Notes under the pieces: model-generated
Database searches by the model: none
Told to the model about the DNA's origin: nothing
The model's input: the letters and a program-made list of their open reading frames with translations, nothing else
Shown: positions 16,948 to 25,095 of the stretch, one piece after another
Layout of the letters: each line of letters starts with the position of its first letter
Numbering within the stretch: position 1 is the first letter of the stretch
Assembly: GCF_944380975.1 (NCBI RefSeq)
Contig: NZ_CALWJK010000018.1
Location: 1 to 41,168, forward strand
Direction of reading: 5' to 3'
Length of the DNA stretch: 41,168 nt
Source of the DNA: an uncultured Agathobaculum sp.
GTDB taxonomy: Bacteria; Bacillota; Clostridia; Oscillospirales; Butyricicoccaceae
Program-made: the position numbers and the translations under genes

Positions 16948-17505
16948 TTATGCCTCTTCTTTCTCCGGCCGTCTGCCGCAGAAGTGCACCTCATACCGGC
17001 GCATGCAGTCTTTAATAACCTCAATCGCTTTTTCCCGATTGAGCGCGTCCGAAGTGGTGGTGTGCTTGTGCTCAAGGCCCTTATAAACCTCGAAAAAGTG
17101 TGTAATCTCATTGCCGTAATGCGGCGGCAGCTGATCCATGTCGTGATAGAAGTTCCATGTCGGCTCTTCAAACGGAATCGCAATGATCTTGTCGTCGATC
17201 TCGTCCTCGTCGATCATACGCATCACGCCGATCGGATAGCAGTCCACCTCAACCAGCGGATCGAGCGACTCGGTGCACAGCACAAGCACATCCAGCGGAT
17301 CGCCGTCATCCGCATAGGTGCGCGGAATGAAGCCATAATTGGCCGGATAATGCGTGGATGTATACAAAATGCGGTCCAGCCGCAGCAGACCGGTTTGTTT
17401 GTCCAGTTCGTACTTTTTCTTGCTGCCTGCCGGGATCTCGATCACCGCAGTGAACCGTTCCGGCGTGATGCAACGCGGATCAATGTCGTGCCAGATGTTT
17501 CTCAT
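16948..17505 (-). CDS. ppa: Inorganic pyrophosphatase (family I)
   Basis: A 185-residue soluble pyrophosphatase hydrolysing PPi to phosphate. The signature DGDPLDVLVL (about residue 68) holds the metal-binding Asp residues. Other conserved pieces are EIPAGSKKKYELDK (about 23), PANYGFIPRT and the KIIAIPF stretch. SD AAAGGAG is present. It stands back to back with ppk1: one enzyme makes phosphate from PPi, the other stores it as polyphosphate. Confidence 0.95.
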   Translation of the reverse strand: MRNIWHDIDPRCITPERFTAVIEIPAGSKKKYELDKQTGLLRLDRILYTSTHYPANYGFIPRTYADDGDPLDVLVLCTESLDPLVEVDCYPIGVMRMIDEDEIDDKIIAIPFEEPTWNFYHDMDQLPPHYGNEITHFFEVYKGLEHKHTTTSDALNREKAIEVIKDCMRRYEVHFCGRRPEKEEA

Positions 17506-17535
17506 GCCGTTTTGCTCCTTTCTCTTTCTGTTTTC

Positions 17536-17564
17536 AGTATATCAGACCCTCCCACCGCACGCAA
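17536..17564 (-). promoter_or_regulatory. Promoter of ppa
   Basis: On the minus strand TTGCGT (17559-17564), 17-bp spacer, TATACT (17536-17541). Confidence 0.65.
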
Positions 17565-17595
17565 GACCCGCAGCCCATGGAAAAAAGTGCTTTAC

Positions 17596-17649
17596 TTTAC
17601 AAGCTTTTTACACAAAACGCATTGTCCCAACACAAAAATGCAGTATAAT
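17596..17649 (+). promoter_or_regulatory. ppk1 promoter with PhoP-box-like repeats
   Basis: A sigma-A promoter TTGTCC (17622-17627), 16-bp spacer, TATAAT (17644-17649). Just upstream are two identical TTTACA hexamers (17596-17601 and 17607-17612) with an 11-bp period. The Bacillus PhoP box is TTHACA repeats spaced by about 5 bp, so phosphate control of ppk1 is plausible. Only two repeats are present; strong sites usually have four. Confidence 0.55.
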
Positions 17650-17724
17650 AGTAGTATACTGACCGATCGTATGGCCACTTTTCCGTGTCCGGCGGCCGGA
17701 ATGAAAACAGGGGGAATCTCTCTC

Positions 17725-19854
17725 ATGACACAGGCAATCTGGGAACAGGGCTATACGCAGAACCGCGAGCTGTCCTGGCTGCAGTTCAATGCGCGCGTGC
17801 TGGCCGAAGCGGAGGACGATACCGTGCCGCTTTTGGAGCGGTGCAAATTCCTTTCGATCTTCACCAGCAATCTGGATGAATTCTTTATGATCCGCGTGGG
17901 CAGCCTGTGCGATATGGCGACGGTGGACAAGGACCATGTGGATAACAAGTCAGGCATGACCGCCAAAGAACAGCTGCACCATATCTACGCCGCAGTTGAG
18001 CCGCTCTATGCGCGCCGCGACGCTGCGTTCAGCGATGTCAGCGCGCGTCTGCGCGCGGAGGGGCTGCGCCATCTTACCATCAGCGAGCTGGAGCCTGCTG
18101 AGCAGAAGTACATCAAGCAGTATTTCAAAAATGTCGTTGCGCCTGTGCTTTCTCCACAGGTTGTGGATGCGCACCATCCCTTCCCGCATTTGGAAGGCAA
18201 GGTGCTGCATATCGCCGCCCTGCTCAGCCGCAAGAAGAACGAACGTCTGGGCCTGCTGCCGGTGCCGGCTTCGCTGCCCCCGCTGGTCTTTTTGCCGGGC
18301 GAGGAAAAGCGCTATGTGCCCATTGAAGATATCCTGCTGGAATACACCGGCCATGTGTTTGAAATGTACGACGTGCTGGAAAAGACTGTGTTCTGCGTCA
18401 CCCGCAACGCCGACATCAACCCGGACGATGAAACCTTCGGCGCGGAGGAAGGCGACTTCCGCACTAAAATGGAAAAGCTGCTGCGCCGCCGTCGTCGCAT
18501 GGCGGTCGTCCGCGTCGAGCTGACGCGCCCCATCAGCGATCATTTCACCGAATACTTCCGCAAGCGTTTTGACGTGACCGACGCGCAGATTTTCCTCTCG
18601 CGCAAGGCGCCGCTCCAGATGAGCTATGCGTTTTCGCTGGGCGATCATTTCCCGGAAAAACAGCGGGCGGCCCTGTCCGATCCAGTGTTTTCCCCGCAGC
18701 AGCCTGCCATGCTGCCGGCGGGACAGAGCCTTTTGAAAGCCGCGCTCAAACGCGATATTCTGCTTTCTTATCCGTATGAATCCATGGAGCCGTTTTTGCA
18801 GATGATCCGCGAGGCGGCAAACGATCCCGCCGTGCTGTCCATCCGTATCACGATCTACCGTCTGGCACGCAAAGCCAAGCTGGTGGAATATCTGTGCGCC
18901 GCAGCCGAAAACGGCAAAGACGTGACCGCGCTCATCGAACTGCGCGCCCGCTTTGACGAACAGAACAACATTGACTGGTCCGAGCGCATGGAGGAAGCAG
19001 GCTGTAAAATCATCTACGGCTTTGAGGATTATAAGGTACACTCCAAGATCTGCCTGATTACCCGGCAGGAGCGCGGTGCTGTGCGCCATATCACGCAGGT
19101 CGGCACCGGCAACTATAATGAAAAAACCGCCACGCAGTACACCGATGTGTCGCTTATCACCTCGGATGAGTCAATCGGCGCGGATGCGGGCGCGTTCTTC
19201 AACAATATGGCGCTGGGCAACCTTGAAGGCCGGTATAACCGCCTTCTGGTTGCGCCGAGTAGCCTGAAAAACAACATTCTGGCGCTGATGGATGAACAGA
19301 TCGCCCGCGGCAGCGACGGCTATATGCTGCTGAAATTCAATTCGCTGACCGATATCGACATCATCCACAAGCTGCGGGACGCTTCCTGCGCAGGCGTGCG
19401 CATCGAGATGATCGTGCGCGGCATCTGCTGCCTGCTGCCCGGTGTCAAGGGACATACCGAAAACATCACGGTCACCAGCATTGTCGGCCGCTTTTTGGAG
19501 CACTCGCGCATCTTTGTGTTTGGCCGCGGCTCGGAGGAAAAAATGTATATCTCCTCCGCCGATATGATGACGCGCAACACCGAACGCCGCGTGGAGATCG
19601 CCTGCCCGATCGACTCGCCAGAGGTGCGCGCACGGCTGCATGATATTCTGTATGCCATGCAGCACGACACCATCAAGGCACGCGTCTTGCAGCTGGATGG
19701 CACCTACTGCAAAAAGCCGCCCGTGCCCGACCCGATCTGCGCACAGGTGCTGCTGATGCAGCAGGCCATCGACCAAGCCCGCCAACAAGCAGCACATCCT
19801 GCGCCCCCCGAACCGGGCTGGCGCAAGCTGCTGAATCGACTGCTGGGCCGTTAA
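17725..19854 (+). CDS. ppk1: Polyphosphate kinase 1
   Basis: A 709-residue PPK1 making polyphosphate from the ATP gamma-phosphate, reversibly. Blocks include NRELSWLQFNARVLAEAED at the N-terminus and FTSNLDEFFMIRVGSL. The phosphorylated His is likely that in DYKVHSKICLI (about 432), and the C-terminal block is FGRGSEEKMYISSADMMTRN. The length is normal. I chose ATG 17725-17727 with AGGGGGA upstream; the ATG at 17701 is a weaker alternative, and the still longer frame runs through the promoter. A terminator follows. Confidence 0.95.
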   Translation: MTQAIWEQGYTQNRELSWLQFNARVLAEAEDDTVPLLERCKFLSIFTSNLDEFFMIRVGSLCDMATVDKDHVDNKSGMTAKEQLHHIYAAVEPLYARRDAAFSDVSARLRAEGLRHLTISELEPAEQKYIKQYFKNVVAPVLSPQVVDAHHPFPHLEGKVLHIAALLSRKKNERLGLLPVPASLPPLVFLPGEEKRYVPIEDILLEYTGHVFEMYDVLEKTVFCVTRNADINPDDETFGAEEGDFRTKMEKLLRRRRRMAVVRVELTRPISDHFTEYFRKRFDVTDAQIFLSRKAPLQMSYAFSLGDHFPEKQRAALSDPVFSPQQPAMLPAGQSLLKAALKRDILLSYPYESMEPFLQMIREAANDPAVLSIRITIYRLARKAKLVEYLCAAAENGKDVTALIELRARFDEQNNIDWSERMEEAGCKIIYGFEDYKVHSKICLITRQERGAVRHITQVGTGNYNEKTATQYTDVSLITSDESIGADAGAFFNNMALGNLEGRYNRLLVAPSSLKNNILALMDEQIARGSDGYMLLKFNSLTDIDIIHKLRDASCAGVRIEMIVRGICCLLPGVKGHTENITVTSIVGRFLEHSRIFVFGRGSEEKMYISSADMMTRNTERRVEIACPIDSPEVRARLHDILYAMQHDTIKARVLQLDGTYCKKPPVPDPICAQVLLMQQAIDQARQQAAHPAPPEPGWRKLLNRLLGR

Positions 19855-19872
19855 ACAGGAAATAGGATGCAG

Positions 19873-19898
19873 AAACGCCGGAACTTCCGGCGTTTTTT
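19873..19898 (+). terminator. Terminator of ppk1
   Basis: Stem AACGCCGG/CCGGCGTT with a short loop, then T6 (19893-19898). Confidence 0.85.
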
Positions 19899-19910
19899 GC
19901 ATGCAACGAT

Positions 19911-19987
19911 AAAAAGCCGTCACTTTCGTGACGGCTTTAGCTGGTGGGGTTGGCGGGGCTCGAACCCACGACCTCTCGCGTGTGAGG
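19911..19987. other. Left attachment repeat (attL): tRNA-Val 3' part plus its terminator
   Basis: These 77 bp match 31699-31775 with one mismatch (19940 G versus 31728 A). The block holds the tRNA terminator hairpin and the 46 bp of the tRNA-Val 3' portion (19942-19987), through the anticodon arm. The sequence then diverges, so this copy is not a functional tRNA. This is the hallmark of a tyrosine-integrase element that integrated into the tRNA and carried a replacement 3' end. Confidence 0.92.
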
Positions 19988-20053
19988 GGCAGCATGGAAG
20001 ATTCACAATAACTGCGTGATATCTTCATTATTTGGAGCCTGTATTACAATTCA

Positions 20054-20071
20054 TTGCAACAAATTTGCAAC
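20054..20071 (+). repeat. Left TTGCAAC pair, candidate integrase arm sites
   Basis: TTGCAAC-AAAT-TTGCAAC (repeats at 20054 and 20065). The same arrangement, TTGCAAC-ACAT-TTGCAAC, occurs at 31565-31582 in the same orientation. Each lies inside its attachment repeat, which fits arm-type binding sites of the integrase. Confidence 0.6.
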
Positions 20072-20093
20072 ATCTCTAACTTGTTTTTTCATC

Positions 20094-20133
20094 AAAAAAA
20101 ACGACACAAGATATATCATCACTTGTGTCGTTT
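20094..20133 (-). terminator. Terminator downstream of the Abi-like gene
   Basis: Stem AAACGACACAAG/CTTGTGTCGTTT (20099-20110 with 20122-20133). On the minus strand a T-run follows. The rest of 19988-20229 is AT-rich and shows no gene. Confidence 0.75.
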
Positions 20134-20229
20134 AATTATAGCGGATAAAGAAATCGGGAATATACTGCTGAAATTCAGCACCACATTCCCTTTAAGAAAT
20201 AATTTTCTTTCAATCGTGTTAATATAATA

Positions 20230-21190
20230 TCAGCAAGACTCAAAATTGTCAAGTACTTTTTTCAAGAAATTATAAGAGCTAACTATCAAAGTATTTCCAG
20301 CAAACCATTCCTGATTTCTCAGCATCCTACCCTCGAAAAATTTTTTCAATTCTCCAAATCTCTTTTTCTTAATATCATCACTTTTCACGAATTCATTATA
20401 GGCATATAAAAGGCAAACGAAATCATAAATAAATTTATTTTTCAGCTTGTTATCTCTTGTTACTTGACGAATTGATGAAATCTTTTTAATTCGGTTCACA
20501 ATTGACCTATGTGGTGTTTGATCACGAGAGCCCAGTCGATTAATCAAGCAATTGCTATGCGCCGAAGCATTTCTGATGTCTCGCACAGAGTTAAGCAAAA
20601 CTCGATCTCCTACATGTGCCCCATACATACTATTATAAAAGTGACATAAGTGTGCCAACTCACCAAATGAAATCAATTCTACAAAAACCCATGCCGGGAA
20701 ATAGGGATAGTATTTTTCAATTAAATCCTTGCAATAATCGCTCGATTTATGTGCCTTTATCTTTCTTAATGTGATGAGCCCATTATCTTTCTTCTCCGAT
20801 TTTCTATCTTCTGACGAGTCTTCTCTTGCAAGATATTTTTGAATAATATGATATCCATCCTCATCATCATTATGCTCTATTTCATTTAACAACGAAACTT
20901 TCAAACTATGCTCTATATCTAATGTCATTTGCAAAATAATATATCTCAAATGCATATCAATTGTCGAAAGCTCTTTTAAATATGCGAATTCAAGATTAAT
21001 GTATTGACCTGGCCGTTTTTTTGGATGTTATAGGCCGTTTTTCGTAGTTCTCACGGTAAGACGCTAACTTAAGATAATAGTTATTGTTTTCCAAGAACTT
21101 TTGTGCTTCTTTTTCGTCAACGATGTTGAAGGAAATCCCTTTGTTTTTCATATGCTCAATCAAATCTTTAGATGTCAACAACGTCTTCAT
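20230..21190 (-). pseudogene. Abi_2 (AbiD/AbiF-like) abortive infection gene with one frameshift
   Basis: Two overlapping frames give one Abi_2-family protein. The first (20996-21190) holds KTLLTSKDLIEHMKNKGI and NNNYYLKLASYRENYEK. The second continues [45 protein letters not shown] and runs to 20230. They join exactly if one A is removed from a run of seven (complement of 21012-21018), giving about 319 residues. The ATG has AAGGAG upstream. The gene is much more AT-rich than the neighbouring lysis genes and looks like an acquired defence gene. The shift could be real inactivation, slippage-based phase variation or a sequencing error. Confidence 0.75.
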
Positions 21191-21376
21191 GGGCGACTCC
21201 TTAATGCAAAAAATTCACAACATCCGTTTGCCATATAAAAGCTTGCCTACACAATTGTTATAATATTATATCATTTTTTACATAAATTCAAACCAATTTA
21301 CATTAAAGTCCATTACTTTACAAAATGTACACTATCAGGGATGCTGAAAAGGCACACATACCATATTTAGAACAAC

Positions 21377-21407
21377 AAAAAGCCCGAGGTATAATGCCCC
21401 GGGCTTT
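21377..21407 (-). terminator. Terminator of the lysis genes
   Basis: On the minus strand AAAGCCCG pairs with CGGGCTTT (21379-21386 with 21400-21407), with T-rich sequence following. It lies just after the endolysin stop. Confidence 0.75.
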
Positions 21408-21410
21408 CCC

Positions 21411-21427
21411 GTGTCCAAATTGAACAC
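21411..21427. repeat. 17-bp near-palindrome, copy 1
   Basis: GTGTCCAAATTGAACAC. It recurs with one central change at 30220-30236 (GTGTCCAATTTGAACAC). Both copies lie within a few tens of bases of a gene end, near opposite sides of the element. No function is known to me. Confidence 0.5.
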
Positions 21428-21429
21428 CG

Positions 21430-22758
21430 TTATTTCATTGCGTTCGCGAGCTTGATGACCAGATCCGTGCCGTACTCATACGCCAGCAGGTACTGCATGG
21501 TTTCCGCAGCGAGGCCAGCCTTTTGCTGCACCTTGGTGATGGCCGCCTGCACCTCTTCGTCGGTCTCCGCCTCTTCCGGCGCTTCCTCCGGCTCATCATA
21601 GGACAGGCCGAGCGTGTCGAGGATTCCTTTCGCATACGCGACGCCGAATGCCTGCTGCTCGGCGGGCGTGTCGGCCTGCGCGGCGTCGGCCTTGGTGTCG
21701 ACGAACACACCCTCGCAGATGACCGCCGGTGCAACCGTCTCGCGGATGAACGCATAGTAATCGCCGCTCGTGCCCTGCCGGGTCTTGACGCCGCGGCTGT
21801 TCTGGCCGATCGCCTTGACATGCTTCTCGATGTTCTGCGCGAGCGTCTTGCCCGTGCCACCGTGGATGGTGTGGAACACCTCGAAGCCGTCGCCACCGCC
21901 CGAGTTATTATGCACATCGATTGCCAAATCGGGCGCGTAAGCGTTGCACTCTGCGACCTCCTGCATGACGGTGTCGTCCTCGTCCTTTGTGCGGCTCATC
22001 TTGACGTCCACGCCATAGGCGACAAGGAAATCGCGGCACGCGAGCGCCATCTGCAGATTGGTGTCAGCCTCCTCAATGTAGCCGACCGCGCCGGGGGCGC
22101 TACCGCCGTGACCGACACCGATAAATACCTTCTTCTTGCTCATAGGATTGTCCTCCTTGTTCTTCTTTCTCATACATACTACGCTGCACACCGGCCTGCC
22201 GTCCGTGCCCTCGCGCTCCGGAGCGAATAAGTAGCCGTCCTCCGCGCGGTACATGCCGGTGCTGCCGCCCGCGTCCTGCACCAGCAGCAGATTGATCGTG
22301 TACCGCCCGGCAGCGTAGCGTGCCACCTGCTCCTCGGTGCAGCCATCCGATGACTGCACGACGATGATGCGCCCGTCTGCCAGCTCGCCGATCATGTTGC
22401 GGCTGCGGTAGGTGGACTTGTCCAGTCCGGACAGCACCACGCCGTCGCGCACGGCGACCTTGACACCCGCGACCACATTGCCCGGGCTGACGGTCAGGCG
22501 CTCAGCCGTGCCGCCATAGCCGCAATCTACGTCCTTCGCGCGCAGGTATTGCAAGGTGCGGCCGCGGATCACGCCGTACTGGTCACTGCCCGTGCCGGTC
22601 ATATTGAACAGACACAGATTATAGACAACGTCCGCGCCCTCCTCGGCCGCCCACTGGCGCAGCGTCTTGGCGGGCTTGCTGGCCGCACCGTAAGGCGCAG
22701 CCGCAAACCAGATGTCCCACTCACTCGGGTCATAAATGTCGCATCGGATACTGCTCAT
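21430..22758 (-). CDS. Endolysin: phosphodiester glycosidase-like domain + N-acetylmuramoyl-L-alanine amidase
   Basis: 442 residues. The N-terminal part (about 1-195) resembles NAGPA/phosphodiester glycosidase domains, including the LLLVQDAGGSTGMY motif. The C-terminal part (206 on) is an Amidase_3 zinc amidase with VFIGVGHGG, DVHNNSGGGDGFEVFHT and the catalytic-Glu segment VICEGVFVDT. A Glu-rich linker and a short helical tail follow. A perfect internal SD (AAGGAGG) and ATG at 22141-22143 start MSKKKVFIGVGHGG, so a 237-residue free amidase is probably also made. It is the last gene of the phage lysis cassette. Confidence 0.85.
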   Translation of the reverse strand: MSSIRCDIYDPSEWDIWFAAAPYGAASKPAKTLRQWAAEEGADVVYNLCLFNMTGTGSDQYGVIRGRTLQYLRAKDVDCGYGGTAERLTVSPGNVVAGVKVAVRDGVVLSGLDKSTYRSRNMIGELADGRIIVVQSSDGCTEEQVARYAAGRYTINLLLVQDAGGSTGMYRAEDGYLFAPEREGTDGRPVCSVVCMRKKNKEDNPMSKKKVFIGVGHGGSAPGAVGYIEEADTNLQMALACRDFLVAYGVDVKMSRTKDEDDTVMQEVAECNAYAPDLAIDVHNNSGGGDGFEVFHTIHGGTGKTLAQNIEKHVKAIGQNSRGVKTRQGTSGDYYAFIRETVAPAVICEGVFVDTKADAAQADTPAEQQAFGVAYAKGILDTLGLSYDEPEEAPEEAETDEEVQAAITKVQQKAGLAAETMQYLLAYEYGTDLVIKLANAMK

Positions 22759-22762
22759 GTAC

Positions 22763-22975
22763 TCACGCCCCCGCCTGCGCGTTGACTTCAGGCAGACCAG
22801 CGACGCTGGTCAGCAACGAGACGATGCCCGCCAGCGCAGCCGCCGATGCGACCATCGGCCAGTTGACTTCGCTCATCGCCGCCGACGCACCGATGACGCC
22901 GATCGCGGACTGCGCCACGGTCTTAACCGCACGCACGCCTGCCGCCTTGATCCACAGCTTGGTCTTTTCGCTCAT
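22763..22975 (-). CDS. Phage holin (r1t-like)
   Basis: A 70-residue protein starting MSEKTKLWIKAAGVRAVKT, with two hydrophobic segments separated by NWPM, which fits the small r1t-type phage holins. Holins form membrane holes that release or activate endolysin. AAAGGGG precedes the ATG (22973-22975). The stop lies 4 bp before the endolysin start, which implies coupling. Confidence 0.75.
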   Translation of the reverse strand: MSEKTKLWIKAAGVRAVKTVAQSAIGVIGASAAMSEVNWPMVASAAALAGIVSLLTSVAGLPEVNAQAGA

Positions 22976-22995
22976 TTTGTCGTTCCCCTTTCCTA

Positions 22996-23211
22996 TCATA
23001 GGTTTTTCATATCTCGGATATCGTGCTGCACCTCGAGCATCTGTCCCTCGAGCTTGTAGGTGCGCTCGACGACCTTGTTGTGCTCGGCGACCTTTTTCTC
23101 GAGCTGCTCAATGCGGTAATTGGTCAGGTTCACGGAGAGCATGATGCCCGCGAACGTGCCCGCCAGCGTACCGATCAGGCTCATGCCCGCGACGATCACT
23201 TCCACCGGCAA
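22996..23211 (-). CDS. Phage lysis-cassette protein, XhlA-like
   Basis: About 71 residues. There is an N-terminal transmembrane segment (VIVAGMSLIGTLAGTFAGIML) and then a heptad-rich coiled coil (YRIEQLEKKVAEHNKVVERTYKLEGQMLEVQHDIRDM). This fits the small haemolysin XhlA-like proteins found beside holins. The start is taken as TTG (23209-23211), because AAAGGAGGG lies 8 nt before it and no ATG is well placed. It is 21 bp upstream of the holin start. Confidence 0.65.
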   Translation of the reverse strand: MPVEVIVAGMSLIGTLAGTFAGIMLSVNLTNYRIEQLEKKVAEHNKVVERTYKLEGQMLEVQHDIRDMKNL

Positions 23212-23286
23212 CGGCCTTCCCTCCTTTCCTACTTCCATGCCCCTTGCGAGCGCTTTTTCACGTCCTTTGGTCAACCCGGCAAAAGA

Positions 23287-23715
23287 TCACCTCCCCTGCC
23301 GGTGCGCGAGCCACCCCGCCAGCCGGTGCAAGGCATTCTCCATCCAAACCGCAGCCGCTGACAGGAAAAACCACGCAACCATAAATTGCGGGCACACCTG
23401 CCCCCAGAGGTTGAACGGCACGTCGGAATAATCCCACACATTCCAGCCGAGCCAGTGGTTAACCACCAGCCCCACCAGCAGTTCAAGGGCGGTCACAATT
23501 ATCGCGCCCTCGAGCATCTGCAGCCAGAGCGGCGGATGGTCTTGCCACTCGTCGAGCAAACCGATGGCAACAAAACAGATGCCGCCCAACACGCCCATCG
23601 TCCAGTGGGAGTGCCCCCGCCAGAGGGTTTCGATCCCCATGTAAGTAATGCCGCCGATGACGCCCATCACGCTATGCAGCAGCACTGACGCTGCCGTAAT
23701 CGATCTTGATTGCAT
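23287..23715 (-). CDS. Phage-associated membrane protein, CmpB (ABC-transporter type IV)-like
   Basis: A 142-residue protein with about four transmembrane helices. The segment WNVWDYSDVPFNLWGQVCPQFMVAWFF is typical of the putative type IV ABC-transporter (CmpB) family. Copies in phage lysis cassettes may be holin-like. The ATG at 23713-23715 lies inside the end of the preceding gene (44-bp overlap), with GTGAGG upstream. The function is unknown. Reading further upstream in this frame is antisense noise of the previous gene. Confidence 0.65.
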   Translation of the reverse strand: MQSRSITAASVLLHSVMGVIGGITYMGIETLWRGHSHWTMGVLGGICFVAIGLLDEWQDHPPLWLQMLEGAIIVTALELLVGLVVNHWLGWNVWDYSDVPFNLWGQVCPQFMVAWFFLSAAAVWMENALHRLAGWLAHRQGR

Positions 23716-24058
23716 GAATTTCTGCCTCACTTTCCGCCGTATAGATCGCGGCCTTGACCTGTTCCTGATATCGCCTGTATGGATAAACATACGCGGCGAT
23801 GGCCAGCGACAATGCCGTATATTCCTCGATCGTGAAGGTGTGGCACTGCTGTTTTTGTGCGTGCCACTCGAGCACAGCGGGCTGCCGCTTGATCGGCGGT
23901 GGCGCATCAAGCAGGCTCTCTCCCTCGGCAAGCTTATAGCCGAGCACGGTCTCTTTGGGTTCTCCATCCGCGCTCTGTTCGGTCTGCACGGTGACAAAGG
24001 CACGATACAAACCGCCTGCGTCAACGACGCAACGATCAAACAACGTTACATTTTGCAT
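23672..24058 (-). CDS. Hypothetical phage protein downstream of the tail fibre
   Basis: A 128-residue soluble protein (MQNVTLFDRCVVDAGGLYRAFV...), acidic, with an Ala/Tyr-rich C-terminal half. No family is recognised. It begins immediately after the tail-fibre-like gene stop. Its place between tail fibre and holin suggests a tail-fibre assembly or accessory role, which is inference from gene order. Confidence 0.65.
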   Translation of the reverse strand: MQNVTLFDRCVVDAGGLYRAFVTVQTEQSADGEPKETVLGYKLAEGESLLDAPPPIKRQPAVLEWHAQKQQCHTFTIEEYTALSLAIAAYVYPYRRYQEQVKAAIYTAESEAEIHAIKIDYGSVSAAA

Positions 24059-24955
24059 TTACGCCCCTCCTGACACAAAAGATGTGTCAAACCAGCACTG
24101 CGACGCAGCTGCAAACGGATGCGCCCACACCGTACCGTCCGTGTGAATATCAATGTACGCGGCTCCGGCATTTGTCACCGCAGGGCGGCGGCGCTGGGCA
24201 ACCGGATGAGCATCCTCTGGCAGCGTTCCGATCTGTGTGTCCTGATTTGCGGGCAGCGTACCGGATACCCCGCCCGCGAGGTGAACCGTGCTCTCCTGCG
24301 TCACGAAAAAGATGCAGTCGCCGTTTGCCGTGAACCCGGATTGTAGGGTAAGGTTGCGCTCCTGTGGCGGCGTGGCAATGGGAATCGGAATCCACCCAGA
24401 CCACGGCTGCTGCCAGTTTTTGATGTTGCGCCATGTTTTCCCGATCTGAATATCTGTTGCCACGAGTTCAAGCCAACCACCATCTGGATAGGATTTGAAA
24501 TCTACTGCCCAAAATGAGGTATATGGCATGTCTGTTACCGTATCATTGGTCGATACATGAGTATTTACCACATTTATTCCTCGATTTTCGGCCCACTCTA
24601 AGATTGACACCTTTTGTAAAAACCCGCCATTCCATTCCGCCTTATTTAACAAAGACTCCCTAACCTCCACCAGCTCCTTCGCGGCCGTCGTTTCCGTCCA
24701 ATGCTCGGTCGTCCACGGCTCGCCATCCGGAATGGGCGTGTTGCACTTGTGCAGCTTCCCGCCGTGCGTGCAATAGTCGCCCACGGCATAGCTGCCCTCC
24801 GGGTCATACGCCGCGGCCGCCGCGACGGCCAGCAGCACCAGCTGGTCGATCTTCTCCCAGTTCTCATTGAGCGCTTTCGGGATATTGAACGTGTTTGCCC
24901 CGTCCGTCTCCGGGTCATAGCAGAACAGCTTCAAAACTTTGGTTAATATACTCAT
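24059..24955 (-). CDS. Phage tail fibre-like protein
   Basis: A 298-residue protein. It has an N-terminal KALNENWEKIDQLV segment of a kind often seen in tail-fibre proteins. A carbohydrate-binding-like stretch follows (YDPEGSYAVGDYCTHGGKLHKCNTPIPDGEPW), and the C-terminal half is beta-rich. The DNA directly upstream (24956-25030) is AT-rich and holds no baseplate or tail gene. AAAGG abuts the ATG with no normal spacing, so the original upstream region seems to have been replaced. Confidence 0.75.
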   Translation of the reverse strand: MSILTKVLKLFCYDPETDGANTFNIPKALNENWEKIDQLVLLAVAAAAAYDPEGSYAVGDYCTHGGKLHKCNTPIPDGEPWTTEHWTETTAAKELVEVRESLLNKAEWNGGFLQKVSILEWAENRGINVVNTHVSTNDTVTDMPYTSFWAVDFKSYPDGGWLELVATDIQIGKTWRNIKNWQQPWSGWIPIPIATPPQERNLTLQSGFTANGDCIFFVTQESTVHLAGGVSGTLPANQDTQIGTLPEDAHPVAQRRRPAVTNAGAAYIDIHTDGTVWAHPFAAASQCWFDTSFVSGGA

Positions 24956-25035
24956 CCTTTCGCTTTAGTTACTTTTACTATTGATATTAAAAGGAACTAA
25001 CAAATCGGGATAATAGCAAATGCAAATTGTTGGTG

Positions 25036-25065
25036 TTGCCCTATCTCTACTTTCTGTGGTATGAT
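25036..25065 (+). promoter_or_regulatory. Promoter of the restriction-modification pair
   Basis: TTGCCC (25036-25041), 18-bp spacer, TATGAT (25060-25065). A TATAAT at 25074-25079 offers a second -10 with a poor -35. The start point near 25072 leaves a very short leader before AAAGGGGG. Confidence 0.5.
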
Positions 25066-25095
25066 ATTATTGATATAATCAAAGGGGGACTCACT

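Noticed and set aside
16939-17724. 5' extension of the ppk1 frame by 262 codons
   Set aside because: It is antisense to ppa and contains both the ppa and ppk1 promoters. The ATG at 17725 has the SD.
19942-19987. A second tRNA-Val gene at the left end
   Set aside because: Only the 3' portion is present. The anticodon 5' stem, D arm and acceptor 5' strand are missing, so it is an att remnant.
21001-21030. Programmed ribosomal -1 frameshift in the Abi gene
   Set aside because: Restoring the frame requires skipping one base (+1). The A-run is not placed as an X-XXY-YYZ heptamer in the zero frame, so mutation, slippage or read error is more likely.
23287-24039. A 250-codon frame over two phage genes
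   Set aside because: Its first 108 codons overlap the 23672-24058 gene on the same strand in another frame and look like noise. Only the membrane-protein part from 23715 is credible.
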